Made by a program: the position numbers and the translations under genes. The notes beneath the pieces were generated by a model. The model was not told the origin of the DNA and did no database searches. It was given only the letters and a program-made list of their open reading frames with translations. Shown one piece after another: positions 21,484 to 34,805 of a stretch of DNA of 64,000 bases. Positions within the stretch are counted from its first letter, which is position 1, and each line of letters begins with the position of its first letter. The stretch spans positions 1 through 64,000 of the forward strand of contig NW_026729338.1 of NCBI RefSeq assembly GCF_030272615.1, written 5' to 3'. Source of the DNA: Cryptomeria japonica (taxonomy: Eukaryota; Streptophyta; Pinopsida; Cupressales; Cupressaceae).

Positions 21484-21800
21484 CTATACATGGTGCACAC
21501 TCCTAATCATTAGACCTTCAATCTTTAAAATATCTTCTAAGACTTTGCTTTGCAAATAGTGCAATTCATGGTTCGTATGTGATTCTCTCACATCAGAGAG
21601 AAAACATGATAAATGGTATACTAAATGGTTGCTACTAAATAATTTTTCTACCAAGGTGGTCTCACTGATCCCTATAATTCCATAGATCCCTAACAACTAC
21701 TTTGTGACCTTTCTTTGCCTCTTTATCTTTGAACAAAAACTTGAAAAATTGTGGATGAGTTTGACAAGTTCAACCAAATATTTTGCAACATCTTACAACA
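21484..21800 (-). pseudogene. NB-ARC (TNL-type) resistance-gene relic
   Basis: The translation LLGIYGIIGISETTLVEKLFSS, then LSCFLSDVRESHTNHELHYLQSKVLEDIL, matches the P-loop and following region of plant NB-ARC domains. SCFLSDVRE is typical of TIR-NB-LRR proteins. The P-loop GMGGIGKTT is degraded to GIIGISETT, so Lys is lost and nucleotide binding would fail. Upstream sequence on the minus strand is shifted in frame and holds only weak traces. No TIR, GLPL, MHD or LRR part is present nearby. Confidence 0.75.
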
Positions 21801-22949
21801 TAATATTTTTCTTTTTTGCACCACCTGTATCAAACAAGAAACAATACTTTCTCACAAATTATTGAAATACAAATGATGGTTACAAAACATAATTTAGAAA
21901 AATGACACAACCTCTTCTAAATATAGAAAAGGTAGCTAAGACATCCCCTCAAATTTGTAAATATGAAAAAGATAAAATATTGGATGCTAAAATAAATCCA
22001 AACATATTTAAAGAAACTATAATTCTAATTAGCTCTTTGAATAAGTAAATAAAATAATATATTTTTTAAATAGAACTTAAGAAAAATAAAATAGTTCAAA
22101 TTATCCATGGGGAATAGACTAGAAAGATAATATTTTTAAAGATATAGATAATGCTCACTTTTTTTAATCCTTTGCTTCAACCATTGCATGGATAAGGGAA
22201 CCCATGCAATTGGAAATTATAGGGTTTGTGTTATTGTAACCTTGCAAATGAAGTCTCAAATAGTATTGATTCCTTTGTAAATCCTCTTTATATAAATAAA
22301 ATAAAATAATTATTAGTTAAAGTTAAAATTTATATGATTATGTATATATGTAATAAATAAAATAGTCTAAAATAAAGAAAATATTAGTCACACATTGGTG
22401 TGCAAAGGATACACCAACAATTATTGCTTTTATTTTGTTTATCAATTTTAAAATATAATGGGACAATGCTTGAGATCAATTTTCTCAATAATTTCCACAC
22501 AAATTTCACATGTTATTTTAAACATTAAATATTAAAACCAATTAAATAAACTAAAATTATTTTAGTAGAAAGTAAAAAGAAAGTATGTGTAAATTGATTA
22601 CATATGTTCCTTCAAAATTAATGTGGGTGCATAGTAAGATGTACACACCCCTTGACGAAGAAGATGATTTGGATGTCTTCAAATATCAAAAATAAAATTT
22701 CATGACAATAATGAAAAGTGATAGATAATCACTAATTTTGGAGGCCATATAAAAATTTAAGGAAAAACTATTTTAAAAATAATATTTTTAATCAAAACTT
22801 TACAATCTAGTTGAACCTATATGTATTAGTTGATATCATCATATATGTTCCATAATTTGGTTTGATAAATTAAAATACTACAAACTATACAATTGCAAAT
22901 CCTTGTAAAGAAAAATTGATCTCCTTATATTTTTCTTTGTGTTGCTCTC
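21801..22949. other. AT-rich spacer, no gene
   Basis: No coding signal on either strand. Confidence 0.45.
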
Positions 22950-23240
22950 TATATATGTCCGCCTTTCTATCTAGCCTTTTCCTCTACTAATCTATCTCTC
23001 TTTTTCTTTATATATATAAATATTTCTCTCTTCCTCTCTATCTCCCTATCTTTTTCTCGCAATGGCTCTTTGTCTCCCTCTCTATCTCTCTCTTTAATAT
23101 AACTTTATCTCTCTTTTTTCTTGTATCTCTTTCTTTTTCTCTCTATAGTTATCTCTTTCTCCACTCTCTTATCTCTTTTCCCCCTCTCTCTCCCAACTCT
23201 CTCTTGGTTTCAATATATCTCTCTCTTTATTCATCTATCA
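22950..23240 (+). repeat. CT-rich polypyrimidine tract
   Basis: About 290 bases are almost entirely C and T on the plus strand, built from TCTC, TCTTTT and CTCTCTAT variants. This is a degenerate microsatellite that could adopt H-DNA; no gene is attached. Confidence 0.8.
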
Positions 23241-24530
23241 CTCTTTCACTAAATATAGATCACTCCACATATTTCTACATTGAAATAAATCAATTTATGC
23301 GGAAATTTTTCCTACACTATTATTTTGAAGAGAGAGTTATAAAAATTTCAAGATTTTAACAATTATATAAAACATAAACATATTCAAATATAAAATAAAT
23401 AATATATATTATATCACAAGTGTATATGGGAAATCCTTTCAAGGAAAAAAAATCCATATTCTAGAGCCACTCAATGAATTATTTAGCAAGTCATGAATGT
23501 AATACACTTGTAGGGAAAACCTTTGTAAGAGTATCACTAAATAAATATCTAGAGGAATTCTTACAGCTTAACAATATCTACAAAACCCTACATGCAACCT
23601 TCACCTCAAGTACTTAATATATAGGAGATAAAAAACTTGAAATCATCCAATGGTAATTAGAAACCCATGATCTAAAACTACTTAAAAGTGGTAACACCAA
23701 TCAAAGATGTCTTATGATATTTCATATAATACTACATAAGTTCGTCAATAGGTGTAACTCCCCTTTACAACTATTTTATGCATCCAACAATTTTTAATAT
23801 TTCTTAAGCAAACTTTAAAGGGCCATAACTAATCGTGTGGACTGATTAAATCATTTTTTAAAGAATTAGATAATCAAAGAAATTTTACTTTTTGATTAAA
23901 AAAAGAACTATATAACCTAATAATTATCTAGATTTTATATATAAAAATAATATCTTTGATTAATTGACATGACATAAAATATTGAAACGATGTCTGTTTT
24001 TTTATGCTTGATTTAATCTATAGAAAAATACTTTAAAATAATACAGAATTATCTATGCAGCTAGATTACTCTTTAAAGTTGTCTTTAAATGTAAATAAAA
24101 ATTATGAACCAAGTATCCCATAGTCATCTCATTCAAAATGAATTATACTTTAATTCAAAATGAATTATACTTTAATATAAAACAAAGTTTCAATAAGAAC
24201 AAATCCATGTCTTTTTTTATTGCCAAATTATTTTTTTAGAATAAAATTTATAATTACGTTTCCTAAAAAAACATTAACATCGATTTCTTTTGAAAATTAA
24301 CGTTGTGTAGGGTGCACGTGAATGAGGTTCCCCTCAACAACTTACGATGAACATTTGCTTCATGATTACCCACAGCATTTCATTGATGACTAGTTTGCAA
24401 AATTGAAGAAAATGTGCTTTCCTTTCACATTGGATGCGCTTTCTAATTTTCTTCGGACTTGACTTTTGTCATAAATAAATGCATCCCCCATTTACTGTAG
24501 AATTTTGAACCTGACCTATCCTCTCTGAAC
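23241..24530. other. AT-rich spacer, no gene
   Basis: Only a tandem 21-bp duplication (TTCAAAATGAATTATACTTTA) at about 24131-24173 was noted. Confidence 0.45.
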
Positions 24531-24534
24531 CAAC

Positions 24535-24986
24535 TGATTAGCAAACAATAACAGCAAAAAGAAGAAATTGCAAAAAGAAATCACAATTCAGAATAAAAAA
24601 CAAAGTGCCTTCTTTTTTTGGAATTGCACACACCAATATCTTTATTGAAGCTTAATTAAAAAATTACATAGAGGCTGTATATATAAAGAATTTGTAGTCT
24701 AGAAGAATAAATAATAACTACAGTTCTAAATGTATTCCTAGCTTTGCATGGAAAGCTACTAAGGCTCTCAAACTAAAAAAACAAACTACTCCCTAAATTA
24801 AGAATACAATAAGTGCATGCACAACATGCTTTATTTTCTAGGAAACAAACTCATGCAAAAAGCAAAACTAAAAATAGTCCTAAGGATTAATGCATGTTGG
24901 AGTACATGCTTTATTTGCAAGAATAAACAAAAAACTATTAACTAAACTAATCTAGCTGCATGCTAGAGTAGCATCAGGCCTCAACA
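24535..24986 (-). mobile_element. 3' LTR of Copia element D
   Basis: On the minus strand the LTR starts TGTTGAGGCCTGATG directly after the purine tract AAGGGGGAGTA (24987-24997). It contains AATAAA-type signals near its 3' part. Its far end is placed at a CA equivalent (plus-strand TGATTAGC, about 24535) and is uncertain. Its sequence is unlike the other Copia LTRs in the window, so D belongs to another lineage. Confidence 0.65.
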
Positions 24987-27045
24987 TACTCCCCCTTGAT
25001 GCTGAGAGGGCTCACAATCTTATCTCGTAGTGCTATAAACTAAGCTTTTGCAACCGCTTTGGTGAATATATCTGCTAGCTGATCCTGGGTGTTGATGTGC
25101 TTCAATTCGACATCCTTCTTCTACACCAAATCTTGTATGAAGTGATATTTCAAATCAAAATGCTTTGTTCTACTGTGATGAACCAGATTCTTAGCTAACT
25201 TGATGGCACTCACATTGTCACAATAAATTACTATAGGCTGAATTTGTTTTTCTCCAATTTCTTCCAAAACTTTTCTGAGCCAAAGAGCTTGTGTACCTGT
25301 TGAGGTAATTGCAACATACTCTGCTTCTATAGATGAGAGGGCAACAATACTTTACTTTTTTGAGCTCCAGGTAATCAAACCAGAACCAAAAGAAAAACAA
25401 TTTACAGATGTAGATTTACGGTCATCGATACTACCTCCCCAATCTGAATCACTAAATCCTACAAGATTGAACTTTTCAGAAGAGTAGTAGTGAATACCAA
25501 AACTTAAATTCCCTTTCACATACCTCAAAATCCTCTTGGCTGCCTTCATATGTATTTCAGATGGATTTGTCATATACCTTGAAACAAGTAAAACTAAATA
25601 GGCAATATCAAGCCTCGTGTGGATTAGAAACATCAAACTCCCCACAATACTTATGTAAGTTGTCTCATCAACTAAATCAGCACTATCATCTCTACATAAC
25701 AAATCTCTATGAGAACTTGGAGTGGAGGCAAGGTTACAATTAGTCATATTAAATTTCTTCAGCATATCCTGTGCATACTTTGTTTGACAAATGAAAATCT
25801 CATCCTTACTTTGATAAACCTCCATTCCAAGAAAATATTTCATCAGACCAAGATCTTTCATCTCAAATTCTTTCATCATACCAGCTTTGAATTCATCTTT
25901 CATCTTAGAACTACTACCCATATACAAAAGATCATCAACATACAAACTTATGATGAGAATATGAGTACCTTCTTGTTTGTAGTAAAGGGTAGGATCACTC
26001 TTACTTCTCTGGAAGCCATTCTCCTAAAAGTATCCATCAATCTTGGCATACCATGCTCTTGGTGCTTGCTTGAGGCCATACAAAGCCTTCTTCAACTTGT
26101 AGACATAATTATCTTTTCCTTCCACTTCAAAACCTTGTGGCTGCTCCACATATACTTCCTCTTCTAAGTGCCCATTCAAGAAGGAACTTTTCACGTGCAT
26201 ACGATGTATGCTCCAATTCTTCTGAGCTACTAATGAAATCAACATTCTTATGGTCTCTTGTCTTGCTACTGGTGCAAATGTCTCTTCATAGTCAATTCCA
26301 TACTTCTGTGTGAAGCCTTTAGCAACTAATCTTACCTTGTGTCTTTCAACACTCCCATCACTATTAAATTTGGTCTTGTAGACCCATTTGGTGCCAATCC
26401 TTTTTTTGTCATGTGGAAGTTCTGTTAACTCCCAAGTGTCATTCCTGTGAATGGAATCCATCTCTTCTTCCATGGCTTTCACCCAAACCTCATTAGTACA
26501 TGCATCTTCAAAACATGATGGTTTAAAATTAGCCTTTGGCTAATAAAGCAAAATTCACTGTCTCACCTATTGGGTTTTCTTCATGTACTTGATTTCCACT
26601 CTTCTGGTAGATATCACTCAATCTCCTTACCTTCCTTGTAGAACTTGGAGAAGAAGCTGGACTTGAACTTGGTACTAAAGAACTTGATGAAGGATTGCTT
26701 GGTGGAGTTAAACCACTGAATATAGAAACATTAGTTGGCTGGTCATGATCAATATCAGCAATTATATCATCATTCAAAATAGATTTTGGCTTCTCAACAT
26801 GGCCTTTTTGATGACCATAAACTCCCCCTTCATCAAAAATCACATCTCTTGAGACAATAAGCTTGTTAGTGAGGGGATTATACAATCTATAAGCCTTGCT
26901 TTTCTCACTATATCCAATAAAAATACATGACTCACTCTTTGCATCTAACTTCTGTCTATTCTGATCAGGTACATGCACATAAGCCAAACAACCAAAAACT
27001 TTGAAATGATTAACATTAGGCCTTTTAACATTAGGCTGTATATTA
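24987..27045 (-). pseudogene. Copia element D pol (integrase end, RT, RNase H)
   Basis: From 27045 downward the frame gives the integrase C-terminal part (NHFKVFGCLAYVHVP, FIGYSEKSKAYRLYNP), then RT ([46 protein letters not shown], catalytic LYVDDLLY intact) and RNase H (EAEYVAITS, IYCDNVSAIKLAKN, LADIFTKA). A one-base G insertion near 26540 shifts the frame. Stops are TAG 26024-26026, TAA 25352-25354, TAG 25121-25123 and TAG 25040-25042; the first three fall where Gln is expected. Gag, protease and most of integrase are absent, and the element is cut near 27045. The Tork/Retrofit-like style is an inference. Confidence 0.9.
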
Positions 27046-30000
27046 TTAGTGTTGTTTTCTAAATTAAGTTTTTTATTCATTTGTATTTAATTTTATAAAT
27101 CATATTTTATTTTATTTTTCAAATATATAATTAAGTCTTTGTATATCTTTATATCATAGTTTGCATATTTGGACAAAGAGAGTACTCGGCAAGTCCATAT
27201 ATTTTGACTCCACTAGAGCTCGGCAAATATCCACAAAATCTTGGCAACTTAGAGAGTACTAAAAATTAAAATTTTTTTAAAAAACATATATTTTTTGCAA
27301 AATTCAATTACAACATGTATTAAATTAAAAGTTGACATCTCAAAAGAGAAAATACATAGTTTTATAGCCAAAAAATAAAGTGAAAAATACGTTTTAACCT
27401 TTATTTTACCCATGTTGATGTTTTTATCCATATTTTTCGTGTGTATATAAAAACTCGTGAATTAAATTTGTCAAAACTCGTACAAATAATTCATGAGTAC
27501 ATTGTTTGTCATATCAATCATATAAACTACAAGACAATTATGCTCATATTGAAAAGCTCGAATTCGAATTCAATGTACTCAAAATCTACCCACAAAGAAT
27601 TCTAAAACTACTCTATCTTTAAGATAGCGTATACCACATAAATATTAATTTTTTAATATTGATAAATCAATTTGTACAAATCAACTTTATTCCCTAAATT
27701 AAATACCCATATCAATTTACATCTAATTCTCTGGAATGACATAACTAAATCAAAATAAATCAATATTATATACATTTGTGTCTAAATATAAAACTCTCAA
27801 ATTTGAATGTGTGAAACCAGGCTAGCAATTTACATAACGACACTCGTGAAGTTGACGAAATATTACCTAAACACCATGAACGGTGCAGATTCAATCCAGG
27901 GAGCTAGGAAAGCCTGTACACCATCCAGTACAATGTTTTTTCTAAAGTCCTTTGTATGAATGAGTGATGATTATGAATGATCCTGAAAAAGGACAAAATG
28001 TGGGCCACAAATCTTAATCACAAAGGTGGAATACCTGTGAACTTTATGAATGAAGCTAAAGAGGATCATGTGACCATGTACCTATCATGTGACCACCCCC
28101 ATGTGGCACATCAACCACAATCATTAAGCTATATATACCACGCTAAAACTCAGAAAAATCAAGCCTTGTTTTTCTGAATATCTCTTCTGCTCTTAACGTG
28201 TGTGGATGGGTCAAATCTTCTGTTCATAGAGCATGTGCCGGTTCAAAGTCTCATGCTGGGGTTAATGTCTTATGTTCATAGCTCGTGTGTCGGGTCAAAG
28301 TGTTAAAACTAGATATAGTTTTTTATAATAATAAAAATGTAGCCTAGATATACAACGCATATACCCCATCTAGTAGAATAAGTTTTCATAATAGAAATGC
28401 GGTCTTTATATACATTCACTAGACAAAAAATCATCTACTTTAGTTCGACGTTTCATTTTATTTAGGCATATATTTATCCACTTTTATACAATTATTTACA
28501 TACATTTATTCTTTAAGCATTGTCTTTGGCATGGTTTATATAATAATCATTCAATTTTAATATAAAAATAAAGATGTAGGAATTATATTCAGAAATGTTT
28601 CGAAGTTATATCAATCATATTTAATTCTTCAACTCTAAATTATGATCTAGGATCGTAGTTGTAGCAAGTTTGTTGAGTAATACAACAACAATGACAAAAC
28701 TATCCTATATTGTAGGTCCAATCAATACTAATCGCTACAAACCTTATACCATAAAATTATTTAGTCTATTATAAAATTGAGTGAACTGATTGTAAATATT
28801 TTAGGACATGCATTGTGATCTAATACATTTTCCAACTGCAACAATACCAACTAATGTTATTTCTCAAGGATAAAAAAATATTAGTGCATAGGTTAATAGT
28901 ATATCATTAACATGTGTACTTTGTAAAGAGCATTGTGGACATTTGAAGTAGAATTTTTTTTCTAAATTAATTTCTTAGTGTACATATTCTTATCAAAATG
29001 ACCATAAATTTTAAATCAAATATTATTTTCAAAAAAAAATATCAATTGAATACTATTGTTAGTTCCAAAAATTTGATTAATTATTAATTTATGTATTGTA
29101 AAGTTATATATAACTTTTTTTATTTTTAGTAATTTGATATTAAACAAATAGCATGCTTTCAAACATATAAATAAGAGAAGGATTTTTTTTAGAGAGTAAT
29201 ATTTTGTTTATTTATTTAGATATATTAATTAGTTTATGTCACTTGAAAATTTCTAAAAAATGTTAGTTTAGTCACACTGAGAAAGTTTGACTCTAACTCA
29301 TACCATTACAATGTATTTTCTTTCCACTCCTTCTCACTCGCATGAGTTCTTATTTTTGATTCAACACCTTCCTCCAAAAATTAAATTTATAATTTAAAGA
29401 AATTTCTTAAAAATTATCACGATCTCCAACACTATAAAATGAACGACTTAATTGACAAATGAAAAAATTGGTCCAAACAATACCTAAAAATATTCTCATC
29501 ACATGTTATTTATTTTTCTATAAATTTCAAGGAAAGTGGAAAAAGAAATTATTTAAAATTCATTGCTAGTCATACTTCATTGTTAAAAAGCATCCATACA
29601 TATTAAAAGCATATAAAGTTTTTTGTACAATTTGATTTCTAGTCAACCTTGAGTTTATATGATTGTCATTTTATGAGTTATTTCCAACATCAAAAATTGA
29701 CACTCATTTGTTTTGTCCATTTTTTCTTATAATAACCTTAATGACTCAAATATATTATCAATTTTTTTTTATTCATTTTTTCATATAATAACCTTAATGA
29801 CTCACATATATTATCAAAAATATTTTACAAAATGGTCTACATGCACTACAATCTCTATTTGATTGCACTAAGTTCTATAGAATGAATTTGAACCTTACAC
29901 AAAGAGACTATGATGTGGCCCTATGGATATGCTAATAAAACTTTGGATGATAGGATGGACATATTACGAGGATGACAAACACTTCTATTATATACAATAA

Positions 30001-31750
30001 GTTTAAGGTTTAATAATTTTATTAGTTGTTGTTTGAAGTATATTATTAAAAAAATGAAAGGTAGAGATCTTTTTTTATGATTTTATTATTATAAAGGAAA
30101 AAGAAGAGTTATATAAGGGCCCCATAACCTTCAAAAAAATCCAATAAATACAATAATAGGAAAAATAGAAATGAATAAATCAAAGCCTTTTAACCAACAT
30201 AATACCAATAGAGACAACAACAGAAAATTCAATAAAATTCTAGTTGAAAGGTAGCCAAAACATTTTTAAAAATATACGACGATGCCATAGGTTGATTGGA
30301 TGGCTAAATCATTAAGGTTTTCTACAACTTCCTAATCTATTTTGTAGAGATTTTAGTTTAATTTATAGGTATTCCTTCTTAGTATCATTTGTGTTTCCAC
30401 CTTGCTTCATCTTCTAACTTCTAGTCATCTTGCTTAGACCATTTCCCAAATTTGTACACTTTCTATTTTTGTATTACCTTGGTTACTCTAGTACTTATAA
30501 AATCCAAGCAGTTTTTTATCTTATATTCCTCCAAATTTCCCTTAACCTGTCACATCTCTTGCTAAAATATCCAAACCTTAAATTCTAGAATGACCATTGT
30601 CTCCGTAAAATTTACATTTTATTGAAAGAAGACCTCCAAGGATTCGTTCTCTTTATCCTTTGAAATTTCAATTGTTATGTCTTGTAAATCCTTATTCATC
30701 CTTTTATTATAATTAATTACCCTTTCATAAAACCTAGCTAGGAGTTCAGAACTTTCCTTACAGCCCCAACCTTACCATTTAACAAGTGGTAAGCTAGTAG
30801 AAGCTTCTTCTTTTGACTTAAAATTTATCTACACAATTGGATAAGAAGTAAATTCCAATATTTTTTGGTGCTTTTAAGAGGCCCCTAAGAATCATTGTAT
30901 AAATGATCTAGAGTCAAAACTCCCTTTTTCAAATGAATGCAAGGTCACTTAGGCCATCCTTAATTGTGTACTTTTTAATGGCTTGATTTGAATGGAAAGT
31001 ATATTTTTCATTACAAATGAGGAAAGAGATCTATTTTAAATTCCTTTGTAAGAAATATTTATGCACTGTCACCACTTATCTACATAAGTCTAATAGGAAT
31101 AATTTATTTCTCATAAATTTTGGAACCTTGTACAATTCTCTCAAAAAAATATAACTCTATTATAAGTAAAAATGGATAAATGTAATACCTATCTTATTGC
31201 TTCACTATTTTTTCTAGCTTCAAAGGATATGTTTCTATCTATATCAATTTCTTAAAAAAATAACACGAAAAAGTAAAACAATCAATGACCCTTCTGAAGA
31301 ATTTGGCATTCTATTTAAGCCTATTTGGGGATAATATTTACATACTTTATTTTGGTTCAATGCTCATGAGTCCTTCAATTTTAATCCCTATAAATTTTCC
31401 TCTCTTAGATATTGCATATGCTAGATATGAAGTCACAGTTTAAATTAAATAACATTAGCCAATTGATCTTGTAGCCTACCATTAATTAGAGTGACCCAAT
31501 AAAAATGATCCCTTAAAATATAAGGATCCGATTACAACCTTCTATTGACGTAGAAACCTTTATAAAGATTAAAATTTACTTTGTTTGGAAAAGTTCATTG
31601 GTTAGATAATATATCCATATTTGTCATATAAGTTTTCACCCATAGAATTATTTAGGTGATTATCCATCTTTGAGTCTCATTAAATGTAAAAAATATCACA
31701 TCTATGAGAAGTTACATCTTCTTCCCAAATATTTTTGTGTGATTCCACTT
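27046..31750. other. Long AT-rich gene-free stretch
   Basis: No recognisable coding region lies in this 4.7 kb. Noted structures are GAGTACT-type words and CTCGGCAA repeats near 27180-27250, and a tandem pair of about 50 bp near 29719-29817 (TATAATAACCTTAATGACTCA in both). Minus-strand frames around 30270-31000 look weakly protein-like but match nothing known to me. Confidence 0.5.
28060..28310 (+). promoter_or_regulatory. Promoter-like segment without a gene
   Basis: CATGTGACC occurs twice, followed by CCATGTGGCAC and then CTATATATACC (about 28129-28139), a good TATA box. Downstream is an imperfect direct repeat of about 60 bp (GTTCATAGAGCATGTG and GTTCATAGCTCGTGTG, each followed by GGTTCAAAGT or GGGTCAAAGT). 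No ORF follows, so it may be part of an LTR or an orphaned gene promoter. Confidence 0.3.
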
Positions 31751-32268
31751 TTTGGAAATCTCCATAACTCTGGCAAGAAACTATATGTTCAATCATTGCC
31801 TTAATGTTGCCTATATTAGCACCCTTGCATTTTCTATATTAGCTCTTTACGATATTCCCTACTTCATCTTGTTGGTTTCTTCCCTTATATGTTTAACGGT
31901 TATCTTAATAATCTCCTCTACTAATGGTTCATTTTTGTCAAGATTTTTTCTTGAAGTTAATATTGTTGCAAATAACATGAAAAATGACATCCAAAAGAAG
32001 GTTAGGGTTGCAATCAAAGAGAGATTTTATAGGATATTTTATAGAGTTGAAATTATTAGAACCAACAAAAAAATTACTTTACGGCCTAGAAGCAATCCAA
32101 TTAGGTTTGGGAGGATCGGAACAAAAGGTTTGGGAATTGAGGATTTCAAAGCGAGTTTTGTGCGTCGAAGATGGGATGAGGCATAAATAATGCAACCCAT
32201 GTTTTCAGGGGATATGAAAGTCTTATGGAGGGGCTAAGCAATGGCTGAGAGAAAGTGAGTGAGAAAGA

Positions 32269-33547
32269 ATGGAGGCTAAGAAAGTTCAAAAAAAAATTAA
32301 GATGCCAAAGGTAAGTAATCCAATTGAAGATGACCGAGTCATCTCTTTTTTCCATGATAGTCAATCTTGGAATGGTTCAATTTCCATGTTGAAAGAAAGA
32401 GCTTGTTTCATTAAATGGGTGGGTATTGGCCAACATTTAGCAAGGTTAAAAAATAGTGTAAGGCTAATTGGAAATTTAAGTTTGATATCAAAACTATGTC
32501 AAATGGCTTCTTTAAGGTAATAGCTAAAAATGGGTGTGCTAAAAGTTGGTTTTAAAAAATGGGCCCTTTTTAATGGGAGGCAGAGGAGTGTACATCAAGG
32601 ATTGGGAACCAAATTTCAACCTATTGTAGGCAAATATGGAGGAGATTCCCATTTGGATTAGGTTGTACAAGTTTCCCAAGGAATACTAGAATGATGACAT
32701 TCTAAAAAAAATGAGAATAACTTAGGGTTTTTCATTAAGGCAAATGAAGTGATAGAGACTAAGGATTGTAGCATGTATTGCTGAAATTGTATTAGCTTGA
32801 AACCTCATGGTAATTTGCCTAAATCAATGGACATAAGAACAAATACTAGATTTTGGCATCAACAGATTGAAGTGGAAGAAAATATGGAAAATTGTAAAAA
32901 ATGTTAGAGATATGGGCATGCAGAGGAGGAATATATTGTTGGTGACAAAGGGAAAGTAGTAGCTAAGGAATAATTAGCAAACAAACTACTACGACTTTTA
33001 GAAAGTGTTAGTGGGAAAATAAATGGTGAAAATAATATTAACCTAGTGGACAAGGAAAATGCAAGGGATGTGGCAAATGGAGCCAAATCCTAGAACGTCA
33101 AAGAAGGATTGGTCCCTAGCTAGGACCAAACAATGGTCACACCTTCTAGAGAGGATAGGGATAGAAGAAATTGCAAAGAATTTCAAGCATAGTTTGGGAA
33201 AGAGTATGAGTGGCTTATCAAAGAGTGTTGGGAAGAATATATCTTTCAACCAAGAGGGGGTTAACATAAATAAAAAGGATCACATCATACAAATATGCAA
33301 TGATAATGAAAAAATGGTATTTTTGATGGGTGAAGCAATTGCAAAATTGGAAAGAGTTATGGAAGTGATTGGTAATGGAGTTACAAGAAAAGGAAGGGAA
33401 GATCGAGTTGACATAGCATGTCAAATAGATGTAGGTGCAATGAGTGGAGAAACTCAAAGGGAGATGAATGTAGAGCATTCAAGCAAACAGAAGGAGGAGT
33501 GGGGTTCAATGGAGGAGGAGGATGAGTGGGTATTGGTAGATGAATAA
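32269..33547 (+). pseudogene. LINE ORF1 (DUF4283 and zinc knuckle type), broken
   Basis: The frame beginning MEAKKVQKKIKMPKVSN shows the DUF4283-type pattern of plant LINE ORF1. After a frameshift near 32450 it continues MSNGFFKVIAKNGCAKSWF and then sequence resembling the RDWEPNFNP and PIWIRL core. A degraded knuckle (NCKKC followed by a stop, RYGHAEEE) lies near 32890-32935. The last part (33059-33547) is an open Glu/Lys-rich frame ending EEEDEWVLVDE. The protein would bind LINE RNA as part of the retrotransposition particle. Several stops and shifts make it inactive. Confidence 0.7.
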
Positions 33548-33779
33548 TTTATTCTAGAAATTAGAACTATTGGTCAAATTGGGGCTAACTGGGAAACTTG
33601 GAATGGAGGAAAAGAGATCTAGGGGAAGAAAGACTAATAAAATAAGATTGGAGATTTTAGGTTACACTAAAAGTTTAGAGAAAAAAATTGTAGGGAAGGG
33701 TGTTACCCTTCCTAATGAGCAATACAAATCCTTAGTTGGAATTTCAGGGGATGCAATACCCCTAACAAAAGGTGTCTGG

Positions 33780-34805
33780 TCAAGAGAGGTCTCAATCAAG
33801 CACACCCATATTTGGTGTTATTACAAGAAATGAAGCTTAGTAGTTGGGAAGTGAAAAACTTACTTGAATGTGGCATTTGTGGAAGGGCTCATTCGTAGAG
33901 GTTGTAGGGATATGGGTGGGTTGGATTTTTTATGGAACCTAGTCACTATTGGTCTAAAAAATTGGCTTGCTTCTAAATGTTCAAAAATTGTCAAAATTCA
34001 TTATTTTAGCCTCAATTGCGATTTCTTTGTGATGAACATTTATGGTCCATTGCAAGATAGAAAGAAAGTTGAGGTGTGGCACTATATTTTTGAAGTGTTG
34101 AAGTGAGTAGAGGATTCATTAGTTATTTTAGGGGGTGATTTCAATGATACTCTTGAGATAGCTGATAAATTGGGGGCACAATTGGAGTTAGGTGGTTCTT
34201 AGAAAGCCTTCCAAAACTATGTTACAAGAAATGGTGTATGGGAGATTAAGATAAAAATTGGTTCTTACACATGGTTGAATAGAAGATGGGGTGTGTCTCA
34301 TATTGCAAAAAAGATAGATAGACTCTTTGTGGGAGGTGAATGGGAAACTAAACTGTATTTGAGGCTTTGATCCTTCCATTGATAGCGTCAAAACATTTTT
34401 TGATGTAGTTACTGATTCAGATGGATTAGGTTCTAGCTCGATGTCCCTTCAAATTTGAGAAAATGTGGTTGAGTGATAGAAATGTTAAAGACTTAATTGT
34501 TCAATGGCAGAATGAAGCACCACCAATAGAAGGCAAGAAAGCCTTTGTTTTCTTCAAAATGCTTCAATATATTAAGGGTAAATTGAATGAGTGGAACAAA
34601 CCAAAGTTTGGAAATATTTTTTGAATGAGAATTGAAAGTGGAAGAGGAGCTGAAATTAATTCAAGAAAGAATTATGAGTGAAGAATGACAGAAGAGATAT
34701 ACCAAGAGGAAAAAGATCTAAAATCAAAATATCCTAAAATTCTTGCTCATGAAGAAATTTATTAGAGGAAAAAATCAAGGGAATGTTGATTGAAAGAGGG
34801 AGATG
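33780..34805 (+). pseudogene. LINE ORF2 endonuclease part, RT missing
   Basis: The translation shows LLQEMKLS, then FFVMNIYGP, LGGDFNDTLEIADKLG, then GSYTWLNRRWGVSHIAKKIDRLFVGGEW. These are the ordered motifs of the L1 apurinic-type endonuclease, including the GDFN catalytic block. Further on PSNLRKCG/KMWLSD-type and KPKFGNIF sequence leads into RKKSREC...LKEGD, the linker just before RT. There the LINE ends abruptly at about 34805 and Copia sequence continues in the same frame. LINEs are normally 5'-truncated, so loss of the 3' half means a later break. Confidence 0.75.

Noticed and set aside
28230-28310. Possible tRNA T-arm words GGTTCAAAGT
   Set aside because: The two copies are parts of a direct repeat and no acceptor or anticodon arm fits.
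31752-32186. Open frame of 144 codons with a hydrophobic N-terminal half
   Set aside because: It begins with TTG and not ATG, matches no family and lies at the edge of a decayed LINE; composition of AT-rich DNA explains the hydrophobic part.
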